Assembly (NCBI RefSeq): GCF_025562755.1
Contig: NZ_CP103300.1
Coordinates: 6,326,501 to 6,390,500, forward strand
Source of the DNA: Endozoicomonas euniceicola
Lineage (GTDB): Bacteria > Pseudomonadota > Gammaproteobacteria > Pseudomonadales > Endozoicomonadaceae
Length of the DNA stretch: 64,000 nt
Reading direction: 5' to 3'
Positions 1-7,775 of the stretch are shown here, piece after piece (the first letter of the stretch is position 1; each line of letters begins with the position of its first letter). The notes beneath the pieces were generated by a model. The model saw nothing but the letters and a program-made list of their open reading frames with translations, made no database searches and was not told the DNA's origin. Made by a program: the position numbers and the translations under genes.

Positions 1-404
1 CAGATGGTGACATCCTATTTTCATGGTCTGCTACTCTCGATGTGAAAATTTGGTCTCAAGGCAAAGGTGCTTTGAATCAGCACATTTTTAAAGTTACTTC
101 AGATAATTTCCCAAAAGTTTTTTACTACTTTGAGCTACTAAATTACCTGTCTCACTTTAAAATGATCGCTGAAAAAAGAAAAACAACAATGGGACATATA
201 ACACTTGACCACTTGAAACAGGCAAACATTTGTATCCCACCTATGTATTTGCTCGAAAAGATACAAGATAAAATATCTCCTATTTTTGAAAAGCATCTTA
301 TCCTTGAAAAAGAAAATAGAAAATTAGCAGAACTCCGAGACTGGCTCCTCCCCATGCTAATGAACGGCCAGGTCACCGTTAACCCCACCACCGAAAACCC
401 TTAG
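1..404 (+). CDS. hsdS: Type I restriction specificity subunit HsdS, C-terminal fragment (cut by window edge)
   Basis: The reading frame is open from the first bases of the window, so the gene starts upstream. The visible part has the typical end of an HsdS target-recognition domain: GDILFSWSATLDV, then GKGALNQHIFKV, a basic stretch with MGHITLDHLKQ, the IPP turn, and a C-terminal helix ending RKLAELRDWLLPMLMNGQV. In the family this long helix is the conserved spacer that sets the distance between the two DNA half-sites and contacts HsdM. HsdS gives sequence specificity to the HsdMRS complex. hsdM and hsdR are not in the window and would be expected to the left. The complete frame is confidently HsdS; whether the gene is intact cannot be seen. 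Confidence 0.9.
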   Translation, partial: DGDILFSWSATLDVKIWSQGKGALNQHIFKVTSDNFPKVFYYFELLNYLSHFKMIAEKRKTTMGHITLDHLKQANICIPPMYLLEKIQDKISPIFEKHLILEKENRKLAELRDWLLPMLMNGQVTVNPTTENP

Positions 405-409
405 CCAAT

Positions 410-429
410 AGCAGCCCAGCCGGGCTGCT
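410..429 (+). terminator. Hairpin after hsdS, possible terminator
   Basis: An 8-bp perfect GC-rich stem (AGCAGCCC / GGGCTGCT) with a 4-nt loop starts seven bases after the hsdS stop. There is no long T run after it, so it may be a weak terminator or an RNA-stabilising hairpin. Confidence 0.45.
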
Positions 430-550
430 TCCTGCCTACATTCTGCCTTCAAAACACGCCTGCTTTACGATAGGGTGAGCACCCCACAGCCCGACAACGG
501 CTAATGCCCGGAGCGTTAACCCATAAACACTCGCAGCCCGAACCAGACCA

Positions 551-1474
551 ATGACCCTGAAACTCACCAAAACCGTCACCGAATTTTTAAAGGGAAAGCC
601 CGATCAGCCTCACACCGCAAGGCAAATAGCGGAATGGATTTATCAAAACAAACCCGCCGAATGTGCGGCTAAAAAAGCCAAAAGCCAGTCCGCAACCAGT
701 GACCAGGAACTGATCACGCAGATAGTGGCTGAAATTGGCTCGCAGTACCCAAGGCTGAAACAGCGTGTTCCCCAGATCAAAACCACCCAGGGCAAACCTC
801 GCAAATACTATTTCACCGAAAAGTCAGACGACGTTGAAATTTCAGAGGCCGAATCCGTAACATCTGCAAGCGGTTCTGAAGCATCGCTCAATGAGCATCA
901 GCTCTATCCATTACTGTCTGACTACCTCTGGAGCCAGCACCACCTTTACTCAAAGCGCATAGACGAGAAAAAGTCTTCCAACAAAAAAGGCACCAATGGC
1001 AACAAGTGGCTTTACCCGGATATTGTCGCCATGGAAAATCTCAGCCACGACTGGCATCCCGAAGTCCGTGACTGTGTGGGCGTTTATGGAGACAGCCGCA
1101 CACGGTTATGGTCATTCGAGGTAAAGCTCAAGCTGAATACCTCGAACGTCCGGCAGTCGTTCTTTCAAGCAGTATCCAACTCCTCCTGGGCGAACGCCGG
1201 ATATTTAGTGGCCGCCGATATTATTGGGGATGACACACTCAAAGAGCTGCGGATGCTCTATGCCCTTCACGGCATTGGACTGATCCGTCTGGATGTTGAA
1301 AACCCGGCGGACAGTGAAATCCTGATCCCCGCTCGGGAGCGAAGCGACGTGGACTGGAACACCTGTAGCCGCCTCGCAAGTGAGAACAAGGACTTTCTAG
1401 ACTATATCCGCCTGATCCGCCAGTTTCACCAGACCGGGGATATTCATAAGAAGTATTGGGATATCTTTTCATAA
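551..1474 (+). CDS. HrgA-like protein: HARE-HTH domain plus PD-(D/E)XK-like domain
   Basis: A 307-aa protein with two parts. Residues about 5-90 look like the HARE-HTH (HB1/Asxl) winged helix of COG2958/HrgA proteins (LTKTVTEFLKGKPDQPHTAR... RKYYFTEK). After a Ser/Glu-rich linker, residues 115-300 carry a nuclease-like signature: WLYPDIVAM followed by LWSFEVKLKLN, which fits the D...ExK pattern of PD-(D/E)XK enzymes. HrgA-type genes are known as companions of restriction-modification genes, and here the gene follows hsdS by 146 bp on the same strand. The ATG at 551 has no strong Shine-Dalgarno. The role is inferred: probably a restriction accessory nuclease or regulator. Confidence 0.7.
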   Translation: MTLKLTKTVTEFLKGKPDQPHTARQIAEWIYQNKPAECAAKKAKSQSATSDQELITQIVAEIGSQYPRLKQRVPQIKTTQGKPRKYYFTEKSDDVEISEAESVTSASGSEASLNEHQLYPLLSDYLWSQHHLYSKRIDEKKSSNKKGTNGNKWLYPDIVAMENLSHDWHPEVRDCVGVYGDSRTRLWSFEVKLKLNTSNVRQSFFQAVSNSSWANAGYLVAADIIGDDTLKELRMLYALHGIGLIRLDVENPADSEILIPARERSDVDWNTCSRLASENKDFLDYIRLIRQFHQTGDIHKKYWDIFS

Positions 1475-1551
1475 GCTCATTTCTGCTCAAATCAAGCATT
1501 CCCCGCCTTGTCCGCTAACAAAGTAAGCATGACAGAATCGGGTAAGCATGG

Positions 1552-2289
1552 ATGAGTCAGAATTTAAGAGACATCGCCAGCGAGGTGGCTGGGGAAATTT
1601 ACAATCATAAACTTCCAGATACAGCGGATGAATTTCTTGACTTGCTGGAGCCCATTTCAGAAAACAGCTTCAAACTTTTAACTTGTTTCAATAACTGTAA
1701 AAACCTTGATGAGGTCTTTAAAGCCTTTTCAGAACAGCACATATCTGTTTCCGGGTCATATATCGAGGAAAGTATTTTTGAATTAGGTTGCTACGGTGAT
1801 GAATTTACACAGGCTAAACCCCCAACATCCATTGAACCCGATTGGTTTGTTGTTGAAATGAATGACGAATCTCTGCGCACTTTCAGATATTTTGAAACAA
1901 TCCCTGAAGCCCTTGAATTTACCATGCAAATGATTGCGATAAGTAAAATGGGATACGTTGTCGACTGCAAAGACTACGACTTTGACTGGAAATCTGAAAT
2001 ACAACATCAGCTTGCTATTGCATACGCTATTATTCAATGGCATACGCTGGGAGGAAATCAAAAATACTGTATTGATTTTATTCTGAAAACTTTTTGTAAT
2101 GAAGGTGTTGTCCGATTCAAAACTGTTCGTGAATACATTTTGGAAAATCTGATAATTGAGTCAGGTTTCAATAAAATTCTTTATGATTATCAGGCTGAAT
2201 TCTATGAATTACCTTGTTTTTATGATTTGGATCAGCCCGAACGATGGAAGTGGTTTTTACCTCACCTTCCAGATGTGAGGCACCGCTAA
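1552..2289 (+). CDS. Hypothetical protein, 245 aa
   Basis: I do not recognise a family. The protein is acidic and rich in aromatic residues, with no signal peptide or membrane segment. It begins MSQNLRDIASEVAGEIYNHK and ends LPHLPDVRHR. An out-of-frame ATG lies four bases earlier; 1552 is the only start that opens the long frame. Its upstream sequence shares a block with the region in front of the GIY-YIG gene at 2525. Directly after its stop begins the decayed tail-gene copy on the other strand. This arrangement is the same as that of the gene at 3098 beside the intact copy, so both look like accessory genes inserted beside the phage tail end. Confidence 0.6.
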   Translation: MSQNLRDIASEVAGEIYNHKLPDTADEFLDLLEPISENSFKLLTCFNNCKNLDEVFKAFSEQHISVSGSYIEESIFELGCYGDEFTQAKPPTSIEPDWFVVEMNDESLRTFRYFETIPEALEFTMQMIAISKMGYVVDCKDYDFDWKSEIQHQLAIAYAIIQWHTLGGNQKYCIDFILKTFCNEGVVRFKTVREYILENLIIESGFNKILYDYQAEFYELPCFYDLDQPERWKWFLPHLPDVRHR

Positions 2290-2447
2290 ACCTCCGCCTC
2301 AAACTGCGCCTGACGCAGCCCCCTTCACAGTGATGACGGAGCCATACCGGAGCCGAGCCTGACAGGCTCCGTTGCCGTTATTGACCGTGATGATGGCCAC
2401 AATACGAGCGTCTTCGGGGATCAATGACTTGAACTTGAGGATATCAG
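2287..2447 (-). pseudogene. Decayed copy of the phage tail-end gene at 3484-3717
   Basis: Read on the minus strand, this stretch encodes KFKSLIPEDARIVAIITVNN and then GNGACQARLRYGSVITVKGA. It aligns with QFKSLLPEGARTIITITANN...GNGTSIGTLRDGTVVVVKG of the intact gene to the right. The N-terminus is lost at about 2447, and roughly 60 bases are deleted near the 3' end, while the last 40 bases (GCAGTTTGAGGCGGAGGT) still match. It is a remnant of a second copy, not a working gene. Confidence 0.8.
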
Positions 2448-2524
2448 AATTACTCCTCTGTAAAATCAAGTATTCCCTTCCTTGTCCGTTAATACGTAAA
2501 GTTGTCGAACAGGGAAGGTGAGTC

Positions 2525-2950
2525 TTGAAAAGCCCCATGCGGTTCATCAAATCCACTCTGGAATACCGTCACATCACCGAGCTTGATATCGTCCCGAAGC
2601 AGCTTCGAGGCATCTACGCCCTATACCAAAAACGGGGCAAATCCTACGATCTCGTTTACATCGGTATGTCCGGCAAAGGTGCCAATGGAAAAATTCGCAA
2701 GCGGCTGCTTTCTCACAAGAGAAAACGGGTCAGTGACTGGACTCACTTCTCCTATTATGAGGTGTGGGACAATATCACTGATTCTGAAATTCAGGAGCTG
2801 GAAGGACTGTTCCGACAGCTTTACCGCTTCGATGACAGAAGCAATGCCCTGAATATACAGCAAAGCCATAAACCGTTAGTCAAAGTGCGCAGAGAGACAG
2901 AGAAAGAGCTTGGGCTGAAAAGCATTACCAGGAAATCATTAGGACTGTGA
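2525..2950 (+). CDS. GIY-YIG nuclease family protein
   Basis: A 141-aa protein with the GIY-YIG fold signature: GIYALYQKR near residue 29, DLVYIGMSG about 12 residues later, RKRLLSHKR with the conserved Arg, then a WTHFSYYEV strand and the EIQELEGLFRQLY helix carrying the metal-binding Glu. GIY-YIG enzymes cut DNA, as in homing, restriction and repair nucleases. This one is a single-domain stand-alone form. The TTG at 2525 follows a good GGAAGGTGAG ribosome site, so it is preferred over the ATG at 2537. The gene lies between the decayed and intact copies of the tail-end gene, which marks it as a cargo gene. The exact target is unknown. Confidence 0.8.
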   Translation: MKSPMRFIKSTLEYRHITELDIVPKQLRGIYALYQKRGKSYDLVYIGMSGKGANGKIRKRLLSHKRKRVSDWTHFSYYEVWDNITDSEIQELEGLFRQLYRFDDRSNALNIQQSHKPLVKVRRETEKELGLKSITRKSLGL

Positions 2951-3097
2951 CCTGTTTTAAATCAAACGTAGGTAATAAAAATAACCGATAGCGAGTGATT
3001 CTGGTTAATACTCGCTTTCGTATTACTACGGCTGAAACTAATACTCAAAATAACGGTCTATTTATTCAGGTATTGACTATGAAAGGATTGTCAGTCG

Positions 3098-3478
3098 ATG
3101 AGTACAGACCCTGTAAAATATAAAACCGGTAATGAAAAAACCTATGCCCTCCTTCTATCAGAAGCCCATGAATCAGATGATTTTATAAGATTTATGCTTG
3201 GGTTAAGGGAAGCCTATGAACTTGAGCAAATCATCGTAAAGCAGGCTGAAATCCAGCTATTTCAGTTAAGCAGTGGGGATACTCTTGTATTGCCCAGTTT
3301 CAGAGACTTAGGCTGTTCAGAGGAAGACCTGTGGCCCATCGTAATTCAGCTTTATCAGCAAGGTGTTATCCTTGTCGTCCTTGATATTGGTTTCAACTCA
3401 TCTGGATGCAAGGGCGATTTGGTAATGGATACGGTCATTGGTGCTGTTGAATCGCAACGAAATTACTTTTCACACTAA
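3098..3478 (+). CDS. Serine-recombinase-like protein lacking catalytic residues
   Basis: A 126-aa protein. Its second half reads like the C-terminal half of a resolvase catalytic domain: DTLVLPSFRDLGCSEEDLW, then LYQQGVILVVLDIGF, then GDLVMDTVIGAVESQR. This parallels the family's L-DRLGRS...L...GV.l.vld...G.l...i..A.AE.ER. The N-terminal YxRVST serine motif is absent (YALLLSEAHESDD instead) and the arginines of DRLGR are replaced (FRDLGC). There is no DNA-binding tail. I infer a resolvase-fold protein without recombination activity, perhaps a dimerising or regulatory remnant. The match is by eye. Confidence 0.5.
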   Translation: MSTDPVKYKTGNEKTYALLLSEAHESDDFIRFMLGLREAYELEQIIVKQAEIQLFQLSSGDTLVLPSFRDLGCSEEDLWPIVIQLYQQGVILVVLDIGFNSSGCKGDLVMDTVIGAVESQRNYFSH

Positions 3479-3483
3479 TAATC

Positions 3484-3717
3484 TCACACCTCCACCTCAT
3501 ACTGCGCCAACTCCGGCGCAGCCCCCTTCACTTCCCCGCCCTGCACAAACGCCTTTTCCCCTACCCCTACCGTTTCACCTTTAACCACCACTACCGTTCC
3601 ATCCCGAAGCGTTCCAATACTGGTTCCATTCCCATTGTTAGCTGTGATCGTGATGATGGTTCTGGCTCCTTCCGGGAGCAATGACTTGAATTGTTGCCAG
3701 ATATTGGTTGTGGCCAT
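3484..3717 (-). CDS. Phage protein of unknown function, last gene of the tail operon
   Basis: A 77-aa protein (MATTNIWQQFKSLLPEGA...). The start at 3717 is chosen because the longer frame overlaps the upstream gene and a second, decayed copy of this gene (2287-2447) aligns only to this core. The sequence is rich in beta-branched residues and has an NNGNGTSIGTLRDG turn, suggesting a small beta-structured protein. It is the leftmost gene of the late transcript. Function unknown, possibly a small structural or tail-completion protein. Confidence 0.6.
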   Translation of the reverse strand: MATTNIWQQFKSLLPEGARTIITITANNGNGTSIGTLRDGTVVVVKGETVGVGEKAFVQGGEVKGAAPELAQYEVEV

Positions 3718-3727
3718 GCTTTTCTCT

Positions 3728-4114
3728 TTATTCGATTGTCTGGAACCAGGAGTCATGCAACTCAAGCGAGCTTATAAAACAGCAAGTGCTTTCCCGACAA
3801 AAGCATTGCATCTCCATCTCGATATGGTGAGGCTTTGCAGCTGTCAGCAACAGCCGGACATCTTGCACTTTATGCCCCGGTAAATCTGACCGGACGTCAT
3901 AACTTCGTATTTTAATGCCTCCGATGGTAACGCCTCCCTGTACGGCATGCCATGCGTCCAGCAGTCTTTGCAGGGTTGCCGGGACAAATGACACCCTGAA
4001 TAAACCGGGCAGATCACTGTCTTCATTAACATCGCCATGTATGGAGATATTGGTAAAATCCAGATCCCGACAGTATTCCTGCCTGACTTGCCGTTGATCC
4101 TTGAGTTGATACAT
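3728..4114 (-). CDS. Hypothetical phage protein, 128 aa
   Basis: It begins MYQLKDQRQVRQEYCRDLDF and has no motif I recognise. It lies between the hub-like tail gene and the small last gene, with 10 and 45 bp spacing, on the late strand. The last residues (SLELHDSWFQTIE) are close to the start of the next gene. Expected to be a tail or baseplate accessory protein by position only. Confidence 0.5.
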   Translation of the reverse strand: MYQLKDQRQVRQEYCRDLDFTNISIHGDVNEDSDLPGLFRVSFVPATLQRLLDAWHAVQGGVTIGGIKIRSYDVRSDLPGHKVQDVRLLLTAAKPHHIEMEMQCFCRESTCCFISSLELHDSWFQTIE

Positions 4115-4159
4115 TGGGAGCGTCCTTGAGTGGGTATTGGCAACAACTAATACTTTAGT

Positions 4160-6025
4160 CTAATAATGCCTTTCCAACTCCAGCCTCTGCGTCACCTTCC
4201 CACCTGAAGCCCCTATGCTGGTCGCCAGACACAAGGCTCGCCAGTTGTTATTCGTCCCGTTCAGGAGTGAGTCCCGCACTTCTACCAGCTGCCCAGGCTC
4301 CACCAGTCCCGGTGCGGTGTTGCTGTCGGTCAGTGGGATCTCGATGGTGGTGATGCTCTGGTTTCCCCCTTTGGCCAGCTCATTGCGGCCTCGCTCGGTG
4401 TTGACCTGGGTTTCTGTCAGCCAGTCTTCCAGAATGTCGGGGGCGGGTTCGTCACCTGCCGACCCTTGCCGCTTCACGTTGACGGCGACTCCCGCATGGG
4501 TGCCTGAAACATAAACAGCGTTGTACTCCGGCTCGGGTCGCCAGCTGGCATTGAGGCTGATCATCAGGCTGGCGGGTATGATTTTATCCATAGTGGCATC
4601 GTTCCACTTCCAGGGGCTGGCTGGGTAGCGGGGCTGGATGTTGAGGGTGTCGCTGTCCCTGGCTGGAATAATCACCGACCCTGCGGTGCTGGTCAGCCGG
4701 GCGATGACTTTCATGGGCGTTTCGTTCTGGTAGCTGAAGCTGCCACCGGGGATTATCCAGTCCGGTGTGCTGTAGCTGTTCAGGCTTGGGTATTGGGCTG
4801 TGAAGCCGGTATTGCTGAGTTCTTCGCTGATAGCCTGCTTTGCATTGATGTTGCTGGCGCTGCTTTTACTCCGCTGCGGCGCATAAGGGGCTGCGAGCAG
4901 TTGCGTCCGGCTGGTGCCGTAAATGCTGTATTGCTCCTGCCCAAACTGGCGACGGCTGGTGTAACGCTCCACCATAAAGACCCACTTCCAGCCATTGATA
5001 TCGACCTCGATCTGCTTGGTTCCATTTTCGTCAGGCTCTACCAGAGCCAGGCTGCTGGCTCCCCAAAGCTCACCAGTGAGCTCCCAGCTGAAGCTGTCGA
5101 TGTCGAGGCTGATCTCCAGGTCTTTCAGCTCGATGGGCGTTCTGTCTGGCAGGATGACGACGCTGATGGTGTTCATAAGCAGATAGCTCTCCCTGATATC
5201 TGGCTGCTTCGGTTGCGGCTTCTTTGGGTCTTCAGGCTGGGTTTCGCCGCCATACTTGCCGGTGTAGTCGTTGTCTTTTTGTTTGCGGCCTTCGCCCCAG
5301 GGGATGATAACCGGCTCGTCCTGAGTTCGGTTGCTGCTGTAGGTGGAACGCTGCCGGGTGTCCCTTGGCTGAATGGCGGTGTTTGGCTCAATGGCTCCAA
5401 ACCGGAACCAGGCAGCAGGAGTTCCTGATGCTGAGTAGAGGCTCTCCTGAAAGACAAAGCTGATGGGTGGTTGTGGCAGGACATAGGCAGCTGGCTTGCG
5501 GCTGGTGCTGTTGTATAAATCAACAGACTGGAACAGGGAGGCGTTGTCATTGTCTTTTTCCGGGGCTTGCTTCCAGTCGTCGATTCGGGTCAGCTCTTTT
5601 GCCTGAATGCTCTGATCCCACCCTGAAGCTCTGTGCTCATCGGCTGCCGGAGGCTGCGTCCATCTCCCCTCGCTGTTGTTCCTTTTTTGGGGTGCTGTGC
5701 CATGACTAATAACCAGCTGCTGTTCCAGTTCAGGCACCTTGCCCCAGAGTACCCCGAATGGCGAGGGATTCAGAGGGTTCCCCTGCTGACTACTTTGGGT
5801 GCGTAACGTTTCAATCGGCACAGTGTTTCCGAAGCGGCTTTGCTGTGTTCGTTCACTGGTGAGGGCTGTTTGCCAGAGCGCCTGCTGGCTGATCATTAAT
5901 CCGGGAGGCGGTGCAAAGGCAATAGCGACCGAGCCATCAAAGTTCGCTACGGCTGCTGTGCTTCTCACATAAGGTGTGCCGGAGAATTCAAAGTCGACGC
6001 TGCCTTGAGGTGGCGGGTAAGGCAT
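4160..6025 (-). CDS. Phage tail protein, probable baseplate-hub-like
   Basis: A 621-aa protein when started at the ATG at 6025, whose first base overlaps the stop of the upstream gene (TGATG), a translational-coupling arrangement. The first 270 residues are low-complexity and rich in Q, S, P and T. Residues about 290-621 form a folded beta-rich part (ISLDIDSFSWELTGELWG, WVFMVERYTSRRQFGQE, then PGLVEPGQLVEVRDSLLNG) that resembles the hub and tail-spike-base proteins of siphophages. That assignment is by overall style and position at the distal tail end, not by a clear motif. Confidence 0.5.
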   Translation of the reverse strand: MPYPPPQGSVDFEFSGTPYVRSTAAVANFDGSVAIAFAPPPGLMISQQALWQTALTSERTQQSRFGNTVPIETLRTQSSQQGNPLNPSPFGVLWGKVPELEQQLVISHGTAPQKRNNSEGRWTQPPAADEHRASGWDQSIQAKELTRIDDWKQAPEKDNDNASLFQSVDLYNSTSRKPAAYVLPQPPISFVFQESLYSASGTPAAWFRFGAIEPNTAIQPRDTRQRSTYSSNRTQDEPVIIPWGEGRKQKDNDYTGKYGGETQPEDPKKPQPKQPDIRESYLLMNTISVVILPDRTPIELKDLEISLDIDSFSWELTGELWGASSLALVEPDENGTKQIEVDINGWKWVFMVERYTSRRQFGQEQYSIYGTSRTQLLAAPYAPQRSKSSASNINAKQAISEELSNTGFTAQYPSLNSYSTPDWIIPGGSFSYQNETPMKVIARLTSTAGSVIIPARDSDTLNIQPRYPASPWKWNDATMDKIIPASLMISLNASWRPEPEYNAVYVSGTHAGVAVNVKRQGSAGDEPAPDILEDWLTETQVNTERGRNELAKGGNQSITTIEIPLTDSNTAPGLVEPGQLVEVRDSLLNGTNNNWRALCLATSIGASGGKVTQRLELERHY

Positions 6026-6789
6026 CAGCTGGTTTCCACGGTCAAGGCTCCGTGGCACAGTGGGCGGTTATAAGCCATTGCCCGGAGGGTGACATCGTTA
6101 ATGGTGCGGGTGTGATTGGTGCCGGTATCGACCCACCAGTCCGGTTCACTGCCCGGCAGGGTGCCTGCTTTTTCGACCCGGTAAACATAACCATTGGGTG
6201 TGGTAGGGTGGATGATCTCGTTGAGCTCAACGCTGGCACTGGCGGTGAATGGTCGTCCATAGTCGTCGATGGCCAGCACAAAGGTATCGCCGCCATCGGT
6301 CAGTACACCGAGAGAGTAGGCTCCGGTTTGGCTGTCACTGGTAGCATTGCCTGTTACTGCCCAGGTTCCGTCCGGTTTGTTCTCCACGGCGACCAGTGTC
6401 CGGGCGACAGGTTGGGGCTGGTTATCAATGACCTGTTCCACCTTGCCGGTAATGGTTCCCGGATCGCCTGTGGGAGCGCTGCCGCCTTTAGTGCTGATGG
6501 CAAAGTCATAAACGACGGTATCATCGGATTTAACCGCTTTGGTGCCAAAAGGTTTATTTTCCACAAAGATCAAAAAACTAAACGACAACGTGGCTAAAAA
6601 ACCGGGAAGAAAAAAGGCATTGATTGTTCCATCATTAATCCGGGTGGAGAAGATATAACCCAGTTTTCCTTCGACAATAAGAGTCGCTTTACCTGCAAAC
6701 GGTATCCCATCCACCATCAGCTTTGCTTTCACACCGGGGTACAGCGACCGAAGATCAGTGTTCAGTGGCTGGTAGGTATCTGTGAACAT
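6025..6789 (-). CDS. Hypothetical phage tail protein, 254 aa
   Basis: It is coupled to both neighbours: its ATG overlaps the stop of the upstream gene (TAATG) and its stop overlaps the next start. The middle (TITGKVEQVIDNQPQPVART, then GAYSLGVLTDGGDTFVLAIDD) has the look of a carboxypeptidase-regulatory/transthyretin-like beta-sandwich, common in phage tail-tip proteins and often surface-exposed. Residues 57-80 are unusually hydrophobic (FFLPGFLATLSFSFLIFV). Function is inferred only from position in the tail-tip cluster. Confidence 0.5.
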   Translation of the reverse strand: MFTDTYQPLNTDLRSLYPGVKAKLMVDGIPFAGKATLIVEGKLGYIFSTRINDGTINAFFLPGFLATLSFSFLIFVENKPFGTKAVKSDDTVVYDFAISTKGGSAPTGDPGTITGKVEQVIDNQPQPVARTLVAVENKPDGTWAVTGNATSDSQTGAYSLGVLTDGGDTFVLAIDDYGRPFTASASVELNEIIHPTTPNGYVYRVEKAGTLPGSEPDWWVDTGTNHTRTINDVTLRAMAYNRPLCHGALTVETS

Positions 6790-7775
6790 TACCAGTCTCC
6801 CGACGTTTGGATATAAGCGGTCATGGGGTAATTGTTGTTTCTGTTCCCTTTGTACGTCGTTCCCCGGTAAGTGATGCCATCAATGGTTAATGGCTTCAGA
6901 AAGTTTAATTTTGAGTTGCTGTCATTCTGGTACAGCCAGGGGAATATATTGAATACACCTCGCAGCCTGAACATGAATTTTTGCTCAATCAGCAAAAACC
7001 AGGGAATCCTTGCAATGGCATTCTGCTCAAAGGCTGAGACTTCTGTGGTTGGGAAACCGTTCTTTGCATTCAGATTGTTGTGTTGATTTTGCATCGTACA
7101 GCAGACCACTGTCTGGTCATCTTCCGACCAGCTTATACCGGGCAGTGAGGTCATCACTCTTGGATAGGTGCTGCTGATTACTGCTTGATGGGCATTAGCT
7201 AATGTTCCTGCGTAAGTCCCCCCTGATGTGGATGCGCTCAACAAGCCTTTTACCATAGACGGTGCCAGCAAAGCCCAGCCTCTGGGGATGGTCAGATTCA
7301 TAGTGTCAACATCGCCAACATAAAGCGTCAGTGGATATCTTATATGGGCGCTGCCTGATGATTGATTTTCAAGCCCCCCTGCATGAAGAAACAAGATCAG
7401 CGTTCTCTCATCACCCACCGCTTTCCATACTCTTGGTGTATATCCCCAATAACAGGCAGCATAGGCACTGTAACCTTCATAGGCTTCTGGCGATGTGACA
7501 TTTTCTGCGATTTGCAGGCGAAAGGCTGACCCATTGGCGGGATTGGTTTCCACCAGTAAATACATATCCTCCTGTGAGGCGGATTTATTTTTATAAACCG
7601 TCCGGTCACTGCCTGCTACGGCTGACGTCATTTCTTTCGTCCAGCCCAGGCCGGGCTTGCTTCCATAGCCGTTGACCAGAATGGCATCGAAAATTTCAAT
7701 AATGGTTGATGTGGTTCCACTGTAGGTAAACTGTGGAGCGCCTGCATCCTCCGAGTCGTAGTAGGTAACCGCCAT
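6789..7775 (-). CDS. Hypothetical phage tail-tip protein, 328 aa
   Basis: The start at 7775 (MAVTYYDSEDAGAPQF) is chosen because it overlaps the stop of the 1191-aa gene as TGATG; the longer frame to 7859 would run far into that gene. The sequence is rich in Gly, Ser and Tyr, with YTPRVWKAVGDERTLILFLH and repeated aromatic turns, which fits an extracellular tail or receptor-contact protein. No family recognised. It is part of a run of three coupled genes that probably form one tail-tip assembly. Confidence 0.55.
   Translation of the reverse strand: MAVTYYDSEDAGAPQFTYSGTTSTIIEIFDAILVNGYGSKPGLGWTKEMTSAVAGSDRTVYKNKSASQEDMYLLVETNPANGSAFRLQIAENVTSPEAYEGYSAYAACYWGYTPRVWKAVGDERTLILFLHAGGLENQSSGSAHIRYPLTLYVGDVDTMNLTIPRGWALLAPSMVKGLLSASTSGGTYAGTLANAHQAVISSTYPRVMTSLPGISWSEDDQTVVCCTMQNQHNNLNAKNGFPTTEVSAFEQNAIARIPWFLLIEQKFMFRLRGVFNIFPWLYQNDSNSKLNFLKPLTIDGITYRGTTYKGNRNNNYPMTAYIQTSGDW

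Noticed and set aside
4793..5428. 211-aa plus-strand frame opposite the hub-like gene
   Set aside because: Antisense shadow; the minus-strand gene is coupled to its neighbours and has phage-like content.
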